DNA of 64,000 bases from NCBI GenBank assembly GCA_028554755.1, contig JAPTOF010000017.1, positions 2,666,001 through 2,730,000 of the forward strand. Direction: 5' to 3'. The DNA is from Cordia subcordata. Lineage: Eukaryota; Streptophyta; Magnoliopsida; Boraginales; Cordiaceae. Below the pieces are notes generated by a model. The model was not told the DNA's origin. It worked only from the letters and a program-made list of their open reading frames with translations, and made no database searches. Position numbers and translations under genes: made by a program. Positions 45,659-55,511 of this stretch are shown here, one piece after another (the first letter of the stretch is position 1; each line of letters opens with the position of its first letter).

Positions 45659-46597
45659 GAGGGTGTTTGGATTGGCTTTTATAAAAGTTACTTAAATTAC
45701 TTTTGACTTTAAGTGATTTTTTTTTTCATTTTTGACTTCAAATAATTACATGTTTTAATAAATATTATAGTTAAAAAATAAGTATTTACATGTTTGGTAA
45801 AGTGGGTTGAAAAGTGATTAAGTTGGTTAAGTGGTTAACGATTTAAAACTAAAGTTTAACAGACTAATTACAAGATAAAAGAGTAAAATTATTTTAGTAT
45901 TAATAATTAAATAGTAAGGATAAGAAAGTGAAAGATTTGGTCAAATTTGCTATTTTTTAAAGTAGTTATTAAAGCTATAAAAAACAAAAGTTTGGGATAA
46001 GGAACTTTTTATGTTTTGCTTAAAGCAAAGAAATCACTTTTTTTGGACTTTAAGCATATTTCAAACACCCTCTTTCTTTTTTTTCTTTGGTCAAACTTAC
46101 TTAAAGTATAATTTATGCTAATAGAAGTACTTTTTTTAATAAAGAAAAGTGTTTTTTTAAGTGGCTAGTTAAAAAACAAAAGTTCTTTTATGACTTTAAA
46201 CACTTTGAAAATTTTTTTTTTGATTAAATCATTTACTATTTTATCCTTACCTTTTTATATTTATTAAGAAATTATTTTTACTTTTTTATCTTATACTTAC
46301 CTTTTTAATTCTTTTTAATGTCCTTAATATTTATTTTGACCATATAACTTTTCAACGCACTTTAATCAAATATGTACATACTTATTTTTATAACTACAAT
46401 TTTTATTCAAATACGTAACTAAATTGACAATTAAAAAAAAAAAGAGTTGCTTGAAACCAAAAGTATTTTAAATAGCTTTTAAGCCAATCCAACCATTACA
46501 GATCCTCTAAAAACCATAAAAAAAATTAAATATATAAAGATATAAAAAAATTAAAAAATAAAAAAGTTGAAAAAGAAGAACCAATCCAGACACCCTC
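45659..46597. mobile_element. TIR-bounded MITE-like element(s), 939 bp
   Basis: Ends gagggtgtttggattgg and, on the complementary strand, gagggtgtctggattgg (16/17). A further gggtgtttg-type end lies inside at about 46060, suggesting nested or partial copies. No clear target duplication. Rich in acttaa/aagtaa short inverted motifs. Confidence 0.5.
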
Positions 46598-46829
46598 TTC
46601 ATATTCCACATTGACTGGATACGTAATAATAAATGAGTAATCTACAAATGAGTATGTTGTGATTTAATTAAGAATTTAAATTAACCTTTTAAAGTCTATT
46701 GTTTTTTAAAATCACGATAATCTTAACGTTGGATAGTGTATAGGATCAACTTCCCTTAGTCATAAAAGTATACTTCTTTCACTTATAAAATTATATTTCT
46801 TTCTAATACTCCCCGCCTTTTTTTTTCCA

Positions 46830-46830
<1 letters not shown>

Positions 46831-46870
<40 letters not shown>
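46831..46870. repeat. (TA)n microsatellite
   Basis: About 19 TA units. Other TA runs occur at 47491-47542 and 49741-49763. Confidence 0.95.
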
Positions 46871-46872
<2 letters not shown>

Positions 46873-47101
46873 TGTCAAACCCTGCATTTTCAAAATCCTT
46901 ATAATCATATAACAACTGATTAATAAATTCATAAGAACAAGAACCTTAAAATAAAAGAGGATACTGCAAATCTCATAGTCCACCCCAGTACTTTGACGGA
47001 ATAGATCTACACAAGGGCAAGGTATATAACTACATAAGGAGAGATCAGATCTACCACTGTCATATATCTTCATATATTAAGAAAGAATCATAGTAAGAAT
47101 T

Positions 47102-47245
47102 TAACTTCAAAGTTCATTGATAAGGTGAATAGACAAGAATCTAAAAGCTTCTACGATTCATCATATCATTAGATAACTTCAAAGTTCATTGATAAGGTGA
47201 ATAGACAAGAATCTAAAAGCTTCTACGATTCATCATATCATTAGA
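47102..47245. repeat. Perfect tandem duplication, 2 x 72 bp
   Basis: Units 47102-47173 and 47174-47245 are identical (starting taacttcaaagttcattgat). They sit just past the 3' end of the F-box fragment, in what was its 3' flank. The absence of differences points to a recent slippage or crossover event. Confidence 0.95.
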
Positions 47246-47254
47246 TAACAAGTA

Positions 47255-47480
47255 GACTTTCTTTGAGAGCGAAAGCCCTGGTTGAACAAAGACATCCTTT
47301 GTACTGAAGATCCATCCATTGTTCAGTAACAAGATCAACCATAAACATCTCTTATTCACCGTCGAAATCTTGGAAAAGAATCCTTCCATCTTCAGAAATT
47401 CCCAAGGGGAAACAACACCGGTGCACGTTCAAGAGAGAAGAATTTTATCCATCTGTTTGGTTCTGCAGAAAAGTTACATA
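47255..47480 (-). pseudogene. F-box gene fragment (C-terminal end), copy 2
   Basis: Aligns with the last ~70 codons of the intact F-box gene (48300-48540): shared blocks include agaatcc-tccatcttcaag, gattcatc/gatccatc and caatttaatccat-gtttgg. Frames are broken and a (TA)n run follows at 47491. Only the C-terminal part survives. Confidence 0.75.
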
Positions 47481-47486
47481 ACTCGC

Positions 47487-47544
<58 letters not shown>

Positions 47545-47599
47545 AACAATGCCATAGGTCGTTTGTCAACAATTGATCATAACATACAACAGCCAAGGA

Positions 47600-48287
47600 A
47601 TCTCTGAATGGCACGACTATCCCCTTATGGAGGGCGATGTACTCCTTACAGTTTCATTTGTGAAATTTCTATTTTCCAGCCAAAAGAAAAAGGCAATTTC
47701 TATGACCGCACTCGTATTCTGTTTGCTTTTTTCATTGGTTGATCTTATTTATCTTTGCTTTTTTCATGTTATATATCTTCTTTACTGTAGCACATAGACA
47801 CCCAATACACACGCCCACACCCACACACTAATCAGGCAACAAAACTCAAGGCATATACTGTCTTCTCTAGACATACAGCCAGCTACATATTGGCCACCTG
47901 GGGCACAAACCAAATAGGGTAAAAATCCCATCCAACAATCATGTGGAAGATGTCAATAACTAATTAGTAAATCCACAAGAACAAGAATCTTAAACAAAAA
48001 AAGTAGAGTATGATCGTTTCACAAAAGCATAACATTATATTTCAATCTTCCATTCTTTAAATAAGATCACATAGTTGACAAAATAGATCCATCTTTTCTT
48101 AAAGAGATGATCATCTCAAACCAACATAACATTGTGAGCTTCCATTCTCCAAAAAAAAAGCACACAAAAATAGAACAGGCTTCAAGAAAAGAGATGATCA
48201 TCTCAAAATATGAACTCTGAGCTTCCGTTCTTCAAAGAGGCACTTGTAGCTAGCAAACAGACAAGAATCCAAGCTATATGACATTCA
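47600..48287. other. 3' flank of the F-box gene
   Basis: No gene. The ORF 47573-47797 lacks domain features. Small internal repeats (gagatgatcatctcaaa at about 48102 and 48190) are present, and gcacttgtagctagcaaac lies just beyond the stop. No clear poly(A) signal beyond AT-rich stretches. Confidence 0.4.
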
Positions 48288-49514
48288 TCATGAGATGGCA
48301 ATTAGGCTCTCCTTGAAAGTGAAGGTATTGGAAAAGGCAACAAGTCGTCTTTCGAGTTGAAGATTCATCGATGTACCAGTACGAGGATCAAACAAGAACT
48401 CCCCTCCATCATAGAAAGACTGAAAAAGAATCCGTCCATCTTCAAGAATCCCCATCGGACGATACGCAACTGGACCATGTTGATCATCAATGGAAAACAA
48501 TTTAATCCATGAGTTGGGTTGTGCACAAAAGTTAGGACTTAGCCAAATGTCGGATGACACAATGGCGTCCCTGTCGTCCGAATGATGAAGACAGACAAGA
48601 GCCAAGGACTCTTTGAATGAGAAGAGTCCCCAGTTATGCGACTTTTCTAAACTTTCAGCAATCTTCGGTGGCAACCTTATGACGATGAATTTCTCCTCGC
48701 TCACATCAAACAAAACCATCTTCCAATGATCCCAAACCTGGTCATGTTCAGCGAGCACGAGCCAGCAGATATTTATGTTATCTCCACACGAAATACTGAT
48801 GGCTTCCGGCCTTTCCATAAAATCCATTTCAAAGCTAGGGGGCACGCCAATGTTGGAGTTCAACATTTTCCAAGAATCACTACGCAAACTGTATAATTCG
48901 AATTGCTCAAATCCATTTGTATTGAACATCACTACTTGTAACACCTTGTAGTCATTGGTTTTAGCATCAAAACCAAATCCCACTCCGGAGACCCCGTAGA
49001 ATCGATCCCCCAAAAGTTGTGGAAGATATCGATAAAATTGAGATCGTGGGAGAAGCTTGGATTTCTTGGTTGCTGGGTTCCACAAAGCAATCTCATTTCC
49101 ACGATCCGATATGCAAACTATGCCATTACAGGAACCATGAACGTTGACGGGATTAAATCTCTCAAGCGGATACGCCTTAATTGATGCTGGAAGTGGTAAA
49201 TCCACAACCATAGCACAACCATTCGTGTTATGCATAGTAAGTGAGAGCATAGAGATATTGGGTTGGCCTATCTTGTGTACTAGGAGGCAGGTTGGTGCAT
49301 AATTTTTAAGGTGCATGAATATGAAATGTGGGCTAGCGATGAGCGCGTACCATGATTTGCAAACGCACTTGAAACGCAACAATGATTTTACGGGTAACCT
49401 GGAAAGAATTTCTACTAATATCGTTTCATGGACATGATCTTGACCCTTCTTTCTCCTCTGCCGTTTGCTGCGGTGGCAGCGACGGCAGCCATGGGCGGAA
49501 GGAGCAAACATCAT
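48288..49514 (-). CDS. F-box protein with F-box-associated (FBA/kelch-like) domain
   Basis: Single-exon ORF of 408 aa, a usual length for plant F-box/FBA proteins. A basic N-terminus (RRCHRSKRQRRKKG) precedes the F-box at residues ~29-70: ILVEILSRLPVKSLLRFKCV then CKSWYALIASPHF, with the conserved LP, L, F-C-KSW positions. The rest is an F-box-associated domain: GSCNGIVCI, EIALWNPATKK, GFGFDAKTNDYKVL, VFELYSLRS-type (here FELYSLRSDSW) and a C-terminal GGEFLFDPRTG. The known role of the class is substrate receptor of SCF (SKP1-cullin-F-box) ubiquitin ligases; the substrate is unknown. MM at the start leaves either Met possible. At least two decayed relatives lie nearby (47255-47480, 52130-52690), typical of birth-and-death evolution. 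Intact, so probably functional. Confidence 0.92.
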   Translation of the reverse strand: MMFAPSAHGCRRCHRSKRQRRKKGQDHVHETILVEILSRLPVKSLLRFKCVCKSWYALIASPHFIFMHLKNYAPTCLLVHKIGQPNISMLSLTMHNTNGCAMVVDLPLPASIKAYPLERFNPVNVHGSCNGIVCISDRGNEIALWNPATKKSKLLPRSQFYRYLPQLLGDRFYGVSGVGFGFDAKTNDYKVLQVVMFNTNGFEQFELYSLRSDSWKMLNSNIGVPPSFEMDFMERPEAISISCGDNINICWLVLAEHDQVWDHWKMVLFDVSEEKFIVIRLPPKIAESLEKSHNWGLFSFKESLALVCLHHSDDRDAIVSSDIWLSPNFCAQPNSWIKLFSIDDQHGPVAYRPMGILEDGRILFQSFYDGGEFLFDPRTGTSMNLQLERRLVAFSNTFTFKESLIAIS

Positions 49515-49720
49515 TCAAGTTATGACCTAATACGGAGAGTGGGGAGGTGTTAAATATTCTTGTAAATGTTCACAGGATGCAAATCAGACCTTTGATGCAA
49601 AAAATAATAAAAAAAAAAGTTTCAAAAGAATATCTTAAATGCTCCTGGATCAAACAAACCCAACAGACATAGAAACTAAATAAATAACCCCCTAATGGAG
49701 CTTCCAAATTTGAATGAAAA

Positions 49721-49764
<44 letters not shown>

Positions 49765-50994
49765 CATATATCTATATGTGTGAGTGTATCTCTGTTTCTT
49801 GGCTGGTATTGAGGTTCAATTTTCTGGGTGACTGAGGTGGGAAGAATGAGAAAAGAGAGTAAATAGCGGATATATATACAAATTTAATCGAATCGGTACA
49901 TCATTTCTATCACCAAAAATATTATCACAAAGATAGAATCTGCTTGCTTCCTTGCAGTACTCAAGAAGTAACTAAACCGCCTTCGAGTTTATCTCCCCCC
50001 AAATCGTTCCTAGTTGCGTGTCTGAGCTGCTACTTTTTTTTTTTTTGGTCAAGAAAACAAAAAAAAAAAAAATACAGACGGGACCTGACAAGGCCCAATC
50101 ACAATGGGCCCAAACACGGGCAAAAAAATACACACCCGGAGGGCTAAGGTCCGATACAGCAGAACAACAAGATGCCTGGCCAAAGACCCAAAATAATAAA
50201 ACAACAAATACAAAAACATAGCCAAGATTCAGTAGCCTGTAGCCGTCGCCGCCGATGCTGCAGCGAGAAAATCCCATGAACCGATGCCATTTAAGAGTTC
50301 CAATGCACCACTTTTTTTTCTTTTTTTTTGGTTAGGACAATATATTTTGGGCTCGTTTGGATTATTTTTTTAGAGGCACTTTTTTTAACAGTTTTTGAGA
50401 GAGGTGTTTTTTTTAGAAGTTATAACTTTTGGTTTCTGAAAAAGACTGTATTTGAGTTTTTCAGAATTTTAATTTTTTTATATGCCAAATCAAATAGTTA
50501 TTATAAAAAAAATACACATTTTTAAAAAAAATATTTTTTATTAGGAAAAAAACCAATACAAACAAAGCTGTTTTTCTAGTGAAAATAGGGTGAGAAAGGG
50601 AAATCACTCATTTTTTCGATTTATAGAATGTGTGAAATTTCAAAACGAAAAATAAAGTAAATACGAAAAAATGCACATGGATGTTACACAGAATCAAACA
50701 TCAAAATAGACTGCTAACGTTCTTGTACAACAACCTAATTTGCAATTTACGAGAAAACTGAGTATTTTTATATGAATTTTTATAATTATTATAAGATAAA
50801 ATATAAATATAAATTTTAAAATTTTATTTTTGTTAGTTTTTAATAATAATTATGTAATTTTATGAGAGGTTTAAAAGAATAGATAGAATTTTCAAGTTGA
50901 AAAAATAAATTCAAAAGTGAATAAATAGATATTTCCGAATCATGTGTTTTTATCACCTCGTCTAGTGATCTTGATTGGTTTTTGAAGACATTAT
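49515..50994. other. Upstream region of the F-box gene, with a retroposon-like island
   Basis: A (TC)n-(TA)n tract is at 49723-49764. 50033-50335 is a GC-richer block bounded by T/A homopolymers (t-runs at 50034 and about 50311, an a-run at 50058). It looks like one or two poly(A)-tailed short retroposon pieces on the minus strand, but I cannot assign a SINE or LINE family. The rest is AT-rich without genes. Confidence 0.35.
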
Positions 50995-51495
50995 GGCTCT
51001 GTTTGTTTCACGGAAAATTACTTGTTTTGGAAATTTTTTTTCCTAGAAAATGTTTTTTTTGAGAAAAATTTTTCGTAGTTTAGTTGTCACAATAAAATTA
51101 ATTAAAAATTATTTTTAATGACACCAGAAAAATATATTTATGTGCGCTAACGCAGGGCAAGCCCTTCGGACCCGGCTCTACCCCCGGGTTCCGGCCCCCG
51201 AGAACTGGTAACACGACCCTCGGGACCCAACGCCCCTGGTAGGGTTGCATCCCTGGGTGTCAAGGGCCTGATGCCGAGGGCCACAGTCGGGGTGCCAGGG
51301 ATTGAGGCCGGGTCATGGGGGTCAGGGATCGAGTCTAGGAGGCTAGGTCGCTAGGCCTGGGGCACCAACCCGACTGATTAGGGCCGGGTCTCGGGGCCCG
51401 TGGCTTGTGGCTGCTCTTTTTTAATTTTTAGCAATTTGCTGAAAAATGCGAAAAATATCTTTCAGAAAAATGTTTTTCGCAAAATAAACTGAGCC
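50995..51495. mobile_element. MITE-like element with a GC-rich insert
   Basis: Ends ggctctgtttgtttcacgga and, on the complementary strand, ggctcagtttattttgcgaa. Subterminal gaaaa-ttttc arms of ~150 and ~80 bp are AT-rich. They enclose an abrupt GC-rich block at 51146-51412. No clear target duplication (left gacattat, right tatatcac). Confidence 0.5.
51146..51412. other. GC-rich island of ~265 bp
   Basis: Clearly G+C-rich, with runs such as cccccgggttccggcccccg, in a region otherwise rich in A+T. Contains degenerate gggtc/ccggg repeats such as gccgggtc at 51306 and 51383. No open frame of note. Origin unknown. Confidence 0.6.
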
Positions 51496-52129
51496 TATAT
51501 CACATATCGTGATCTTGATGCCACGACATGTAGACTCAATGTTAAATTACAAGTGAGCTTCGTATAAATATAAAATAGCATTATTTATTACTCTACAAAA
51601 GTTTAGATTATAAAATAATTTTAAATGTATAGGACGAATTCAATATTTTTTTATCAAGAAAAATATTATAGAATAATAACATATAATATAAAAAAGACAT
51701 GTATTCTATATTATATAATATATAAACAATGCAATAACATCTATTTTACCGTCCAACTTAAAAGATCGTCTCGTTTAATATTGGATGTCAGTACATTACC
51801 GCCTCTTTCCATCCCCCAGTCTCCACTCTCCTCTCATTAATTACCCAAATTCATGGATAATGGGAATAACTCACAATTTTTTTATTTTTTTAAAACTAGT
51901 CTGACACATATAACTTCAAACCTTGAATGAGAAATACAAGAAATACAAAAAGAAACATAATTGCAAATATATGTTACAAAAAATCAAACATCTAATTAGA
52001 CCGCTTATATATTTTTCACAGTAGTCTAATTTCAAATGACTACTATATGAAAAAGGACTTAACAGGATGATAATGTTAAGGAATGAAAAATTGCCAACTA
52101 ATATTATTTTCTTGGCTTATAAACGATTA

Positions 52130-52690
52130 ATTTTGAAGCTCAATGCAACAATGATTTCACAAGGACCTGTAAAGAATTTCTGCTACACTAAGCTGATACA
52201 ACTGCAATCCCATTCTACCATGAATCTCATCCCCACGAGTGTAGGAGCAAACAACATAGGGAACATATGCAATATATGCATCTCTTTTGAATTCATTGCC
52301 TTATGCTAGTCTGGATTGCATTACAGTAATCTTAATGTTTGATAGTAGAGTCGACTTCTCTTACTCATAAAATTATATTTCTTTCTCAATAATGAAAAAA
52401 CTCACATGAATAAAAACTATATTAGATTCACACTGAAACTAAAAAAATCTAGTAGTGTACTCTGGTACTTTTATACACTAGCTAGATCAGTAACACAAGG
52501 CAAGATAAAAACATAATTAAGGAGAGACCAGTGTGATGTATCTTCGTATGTTAAGAAAGAAGCTTAGGACAAGAATCTAAGCTTCTATAATTATCATAAT
52601 TAGATAAGTTTGAAAGTAAGGCCTTGGATGAACAAAGACATCCTTTATATTAAAGATCCATCTATTTTTTGGAAGCAGGTTTTATCAGAC
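52130..52690 (-). pseudogene. F-box gene remnant, copy 3 (N- and C-terminal scraps)
   Basis: 52136-52195 matches the F-box coding segment of the intact gene (caatgatttcacaaggacct against caatgattttacgggtaacc; aaagaatttct shared). 52605-52690 matches the C-terminal end (gaacaaagacatcctttata, aagatccatct). The middle is lost. It lies in the segmental duplicate of the 45180-47480 region. Confidence 0.6.
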
Positions 52691-52827
52691 ACATACCTTG
52701 TTTACCATCAAAAATCTTTTTTCATTTATATTTGAGTTGAACTGTTAAGATAGGGGTTGCACTTTCTACTCCTAATCAGAAGAACGACTCTCATTTTCAG
52801 GGTTCACCCTCCTCAACCATTTCTACT

Positions 52828-53035
52828 CTATTTATTACAATCTTATTTTAAGATGATTATCCTATTGAAATGAAGGTAACCATACTTTTTATGTTATAAG
52901 AAATAAGCAATTTATCATATCTTATTGTTTTACAACTATAGAATACATAGTACATGTGATAAGATATCTTAAATCTTATAAGTATATTCAAATTTCAATA
53001 GGATAAGTGTCTTCAAATAAAATCATTTCAAACAC
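52828..53035. mobile_element. MITE copy 1 of an inverted pair
   Basis: Left end tactctatttattacaatct, then tattttaagatgattatcct. The right end on the complementary strand is tgtgtttgaaatgatttta. Arms share ttattttaagat-cttatcc and tattgaaat in inverted orientation. Confidence 0.6.
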
Positions 53036-54100
53036 ACTATTCATCTTGGTTGGCCGAATGGGAGAATTCTTCCCTTAACATATGCTAATAAGGACATCAT
53101 CAATTCTTGACAAATTCTAGCTGGGAAACCAAGCTTGTTCTGCAAAGGGCAAGACTTAAGCTTGCAAATTATGGGCTACAACATTCACAAGGATAACACA
53201 TTTAGAAGACCGTTCTAGTTCAAGTTTTCAATAGGAGATAAAAATTGAGAGTCACCTCTAAAAAGAATAATAATACCATATAGAGCATAAAATATTAAAG
53301 TATGCATAAGACTTCCTCTATGAGTACAAAAGAATTTATAAAATTCTTCGTTTCTAAAAATTGTGAGAGATTTTGTATAAGATCTTGCATGGTTATTATT
53401 GACTTGGAGGTTTAGTTATTAATCAATTAATATTCAAAAAGAATTAATTCAGGAGCTTCAAAAGAGTAATGACTAAATTCAATCTGCTAATAAAAGCAAA
53501 TAAGAATTAATTCAGGAGCTTCATTAGGATTGAAGAAATTGAAGAGGAGAACAAGCCACTCCAGCTATTGAGTTGTTTCTTAGAGCAAGCCAAGCAAAAG
53601 TCCAACACCTTCTTAGACCAAGTTGAAAGCAAGGGGAATTGTCACCAAAACTTACCACCTAATGCATACCATTTCACTAATGTTGCACCAATTCAACTTT
53701 ATCATAGCCATCAAAACACAAAACAAAAATACAAACCAAACAGTTAAACCAAAACCAAAACTAAACTTTCACCACCATTTTTTTTTCAAACTGTTGTTAC
53801 AAGACCATTTTTTCCATCAAACTATAAACCAAAATTTCAACACAAGAAAAGCACATTTTGTCTAGCAAAGTAATTCTTCGACCCCATCAAACTACAAATC
53901 AAACTTACAACACAAAAAGGCACAAAATTTTCTATCTTAGGAATCCTTTGGATCATTCATTACAAAAATGAGGTTACAACATTTTAGCAGTTTACAAAAT
54001 GATAAAAAAAATTTACATCTTCCATCTTACAAAAAAGAAAAAAGGAAAAAAAGTAAGAAATCCAATGGTCTTCACCAAAATGACCTACCCTAATATAGGT
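53036..54100. other. Spacer between MITEs and GRF remnant
   Basis: No intact gene. Contains a short direct repeat (aagaattaattcaggagctt at about 53440 and 53502). 53690-53960 is a low-complexity region of aaccaaac/cacaaaa-type sequence. Confidence 0.35.
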
Positions 54101-54109
54101 TATTATACA

Positions 54110-54420
54110 TAGCTTAAGATTCAACATTTTGTCGGTAAAACCACCTTCACAATCACAAACATCAAAACCCCAAATATCATCAAGAGTAACACCCTTATGT
54201 GCCTCCTACATTTAGCAACTTCTCGCTCTTTCTGATTGAGTGAATTCAACAATTCCATTATGACACACTTGTTATGATCACACATCAAAGAATCAACCCA
54301 AAAGAAAAAACCACAAGCATTAGCCTATCCATACCTATTGCATCCCAAGAAACTTCTTCTAGGGTTGAAATACGTCCATTACATCCTCAAAGTAAGGGGT
54401 TTCTTGTAAAACCAAAGAGA
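54110..54420 (-). pseudogene. GRF-type zinc-finger protein remnant
   Basis: The minus strand reads YFNPRRSFLGCNRYG, a stop, then ANACGFFFWVDSLMCDHN, LLNSLNQKEREVAKC and a hydrophobic tail LLLMIFGVLMFVIVKVVL. This matches the plant family of short GRF zinc-finger proteins (a Cys-rich finger with NPxRxFxGC and a C-x(n)-FxWxD motif, a helix, and a C-terminal membrane segment). The N-terminal CxCG pair is not visible and a stop interrupts, so it is a remnant. Confidence 0.6.
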
Positions 54421-54796
54421 ATTCATGTGGATTAAAACTTAATTTTGAATAAGGGTTACGAAATTTGAGATAGGGATTTCTAAACAGGGGTTTCGTATTT
54501 CAAGTGGAATTTGGGGCTTTTAACCTAAAAATGAGGAAGACAACAACTCTTAAAGCCCTTGGGTGTTGCATTGTCCATTTTACCCCTCTAATAGCCAAGA
54601 AAATACAAGCACATGCATTTCTCTTGCAAATGCCATTAACTTTTTAACATTTGTCCTTAATTTGTCCGATATGCCATAGTTCAGGGACTAAAATATATAG
54701 TTTGAAAGTTTAGGGATTAAATTATTCCAAGGTCCAAAACTTAAAAATTACTAAAAAAATTAACCCTTACAAATATTATGAAAGAGCCTAATATTA

Positions 54797-55075
54797 TTAG
54801 TATGTTTGGAATGATTTTATTTTAAGATGCTTATTCTATTGAAATTTGGAGATATCTTATAAGATTTAAGATATATGATCACATGCACCATGCATTTCAT
54901 AATTGTAAAATATAAGATAGGATGTATTACTTATTCCTTATAAGATAAAAAGTATATTTTGTTTTGAATTTTTTAAAGGATGCATAATAAGATGTCTTAA
55001 ATTTTATAAGATTTCCTCCATTTCAATAGGATAAGCATCTTAAAATAAGATTATAACAAATAGAGTATATATATA
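54797..55075. mobile_element. MITE copy 2 of an inverted pair
   Basis: Left end tatgtttggaatgatttta. The right end, on the complementary strand, is tactctatttgttataatct. Same family as 52828-53035, in opposite orientation. Confidence 0.6.
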
Positions 55076-55511
55076 TTACGAGAGATCCATATGCAAATTC
55101 ATACTTTGGTTTTTTTTTTTTTTTAAATAGAACCATCACTTTATCCATTTAACTATAATTTAATAACTTCTGATTTGATTGAATGGTAGGCAAAAGAAAA
55201 AAAGAGTTACCGGATAAAGAAAGAAATACTAAATTGACTCACGTATCTGACCAAATATGAAGATTAGATGCTATTCTGATTTTGTCAACAAATTATTTTA
55301 TTATAAGCTCACCTCCCCAAGATAGCCAACAAGAATCAAACGTACTCTGGTAGCTTCTCTAGACTGATTTCTCCAATTGACAAAAGGACGGGAACATTGT
55401 TAACAAATACCAGCCAAATATATCCGCAATTTCATACAATGAGCAACACACGTAGCAATCTTTCATCATGGCCACTTTCATCTGAATAGTGAATATGTAA
55501 ATTTGAATTTT

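Noticed and set aside
50033..50335. SINE assignment for the homopolymer-bounded GC-richer block
   Set aside because: No pol III A/B boxes that I could place with confidence and no target duplication.
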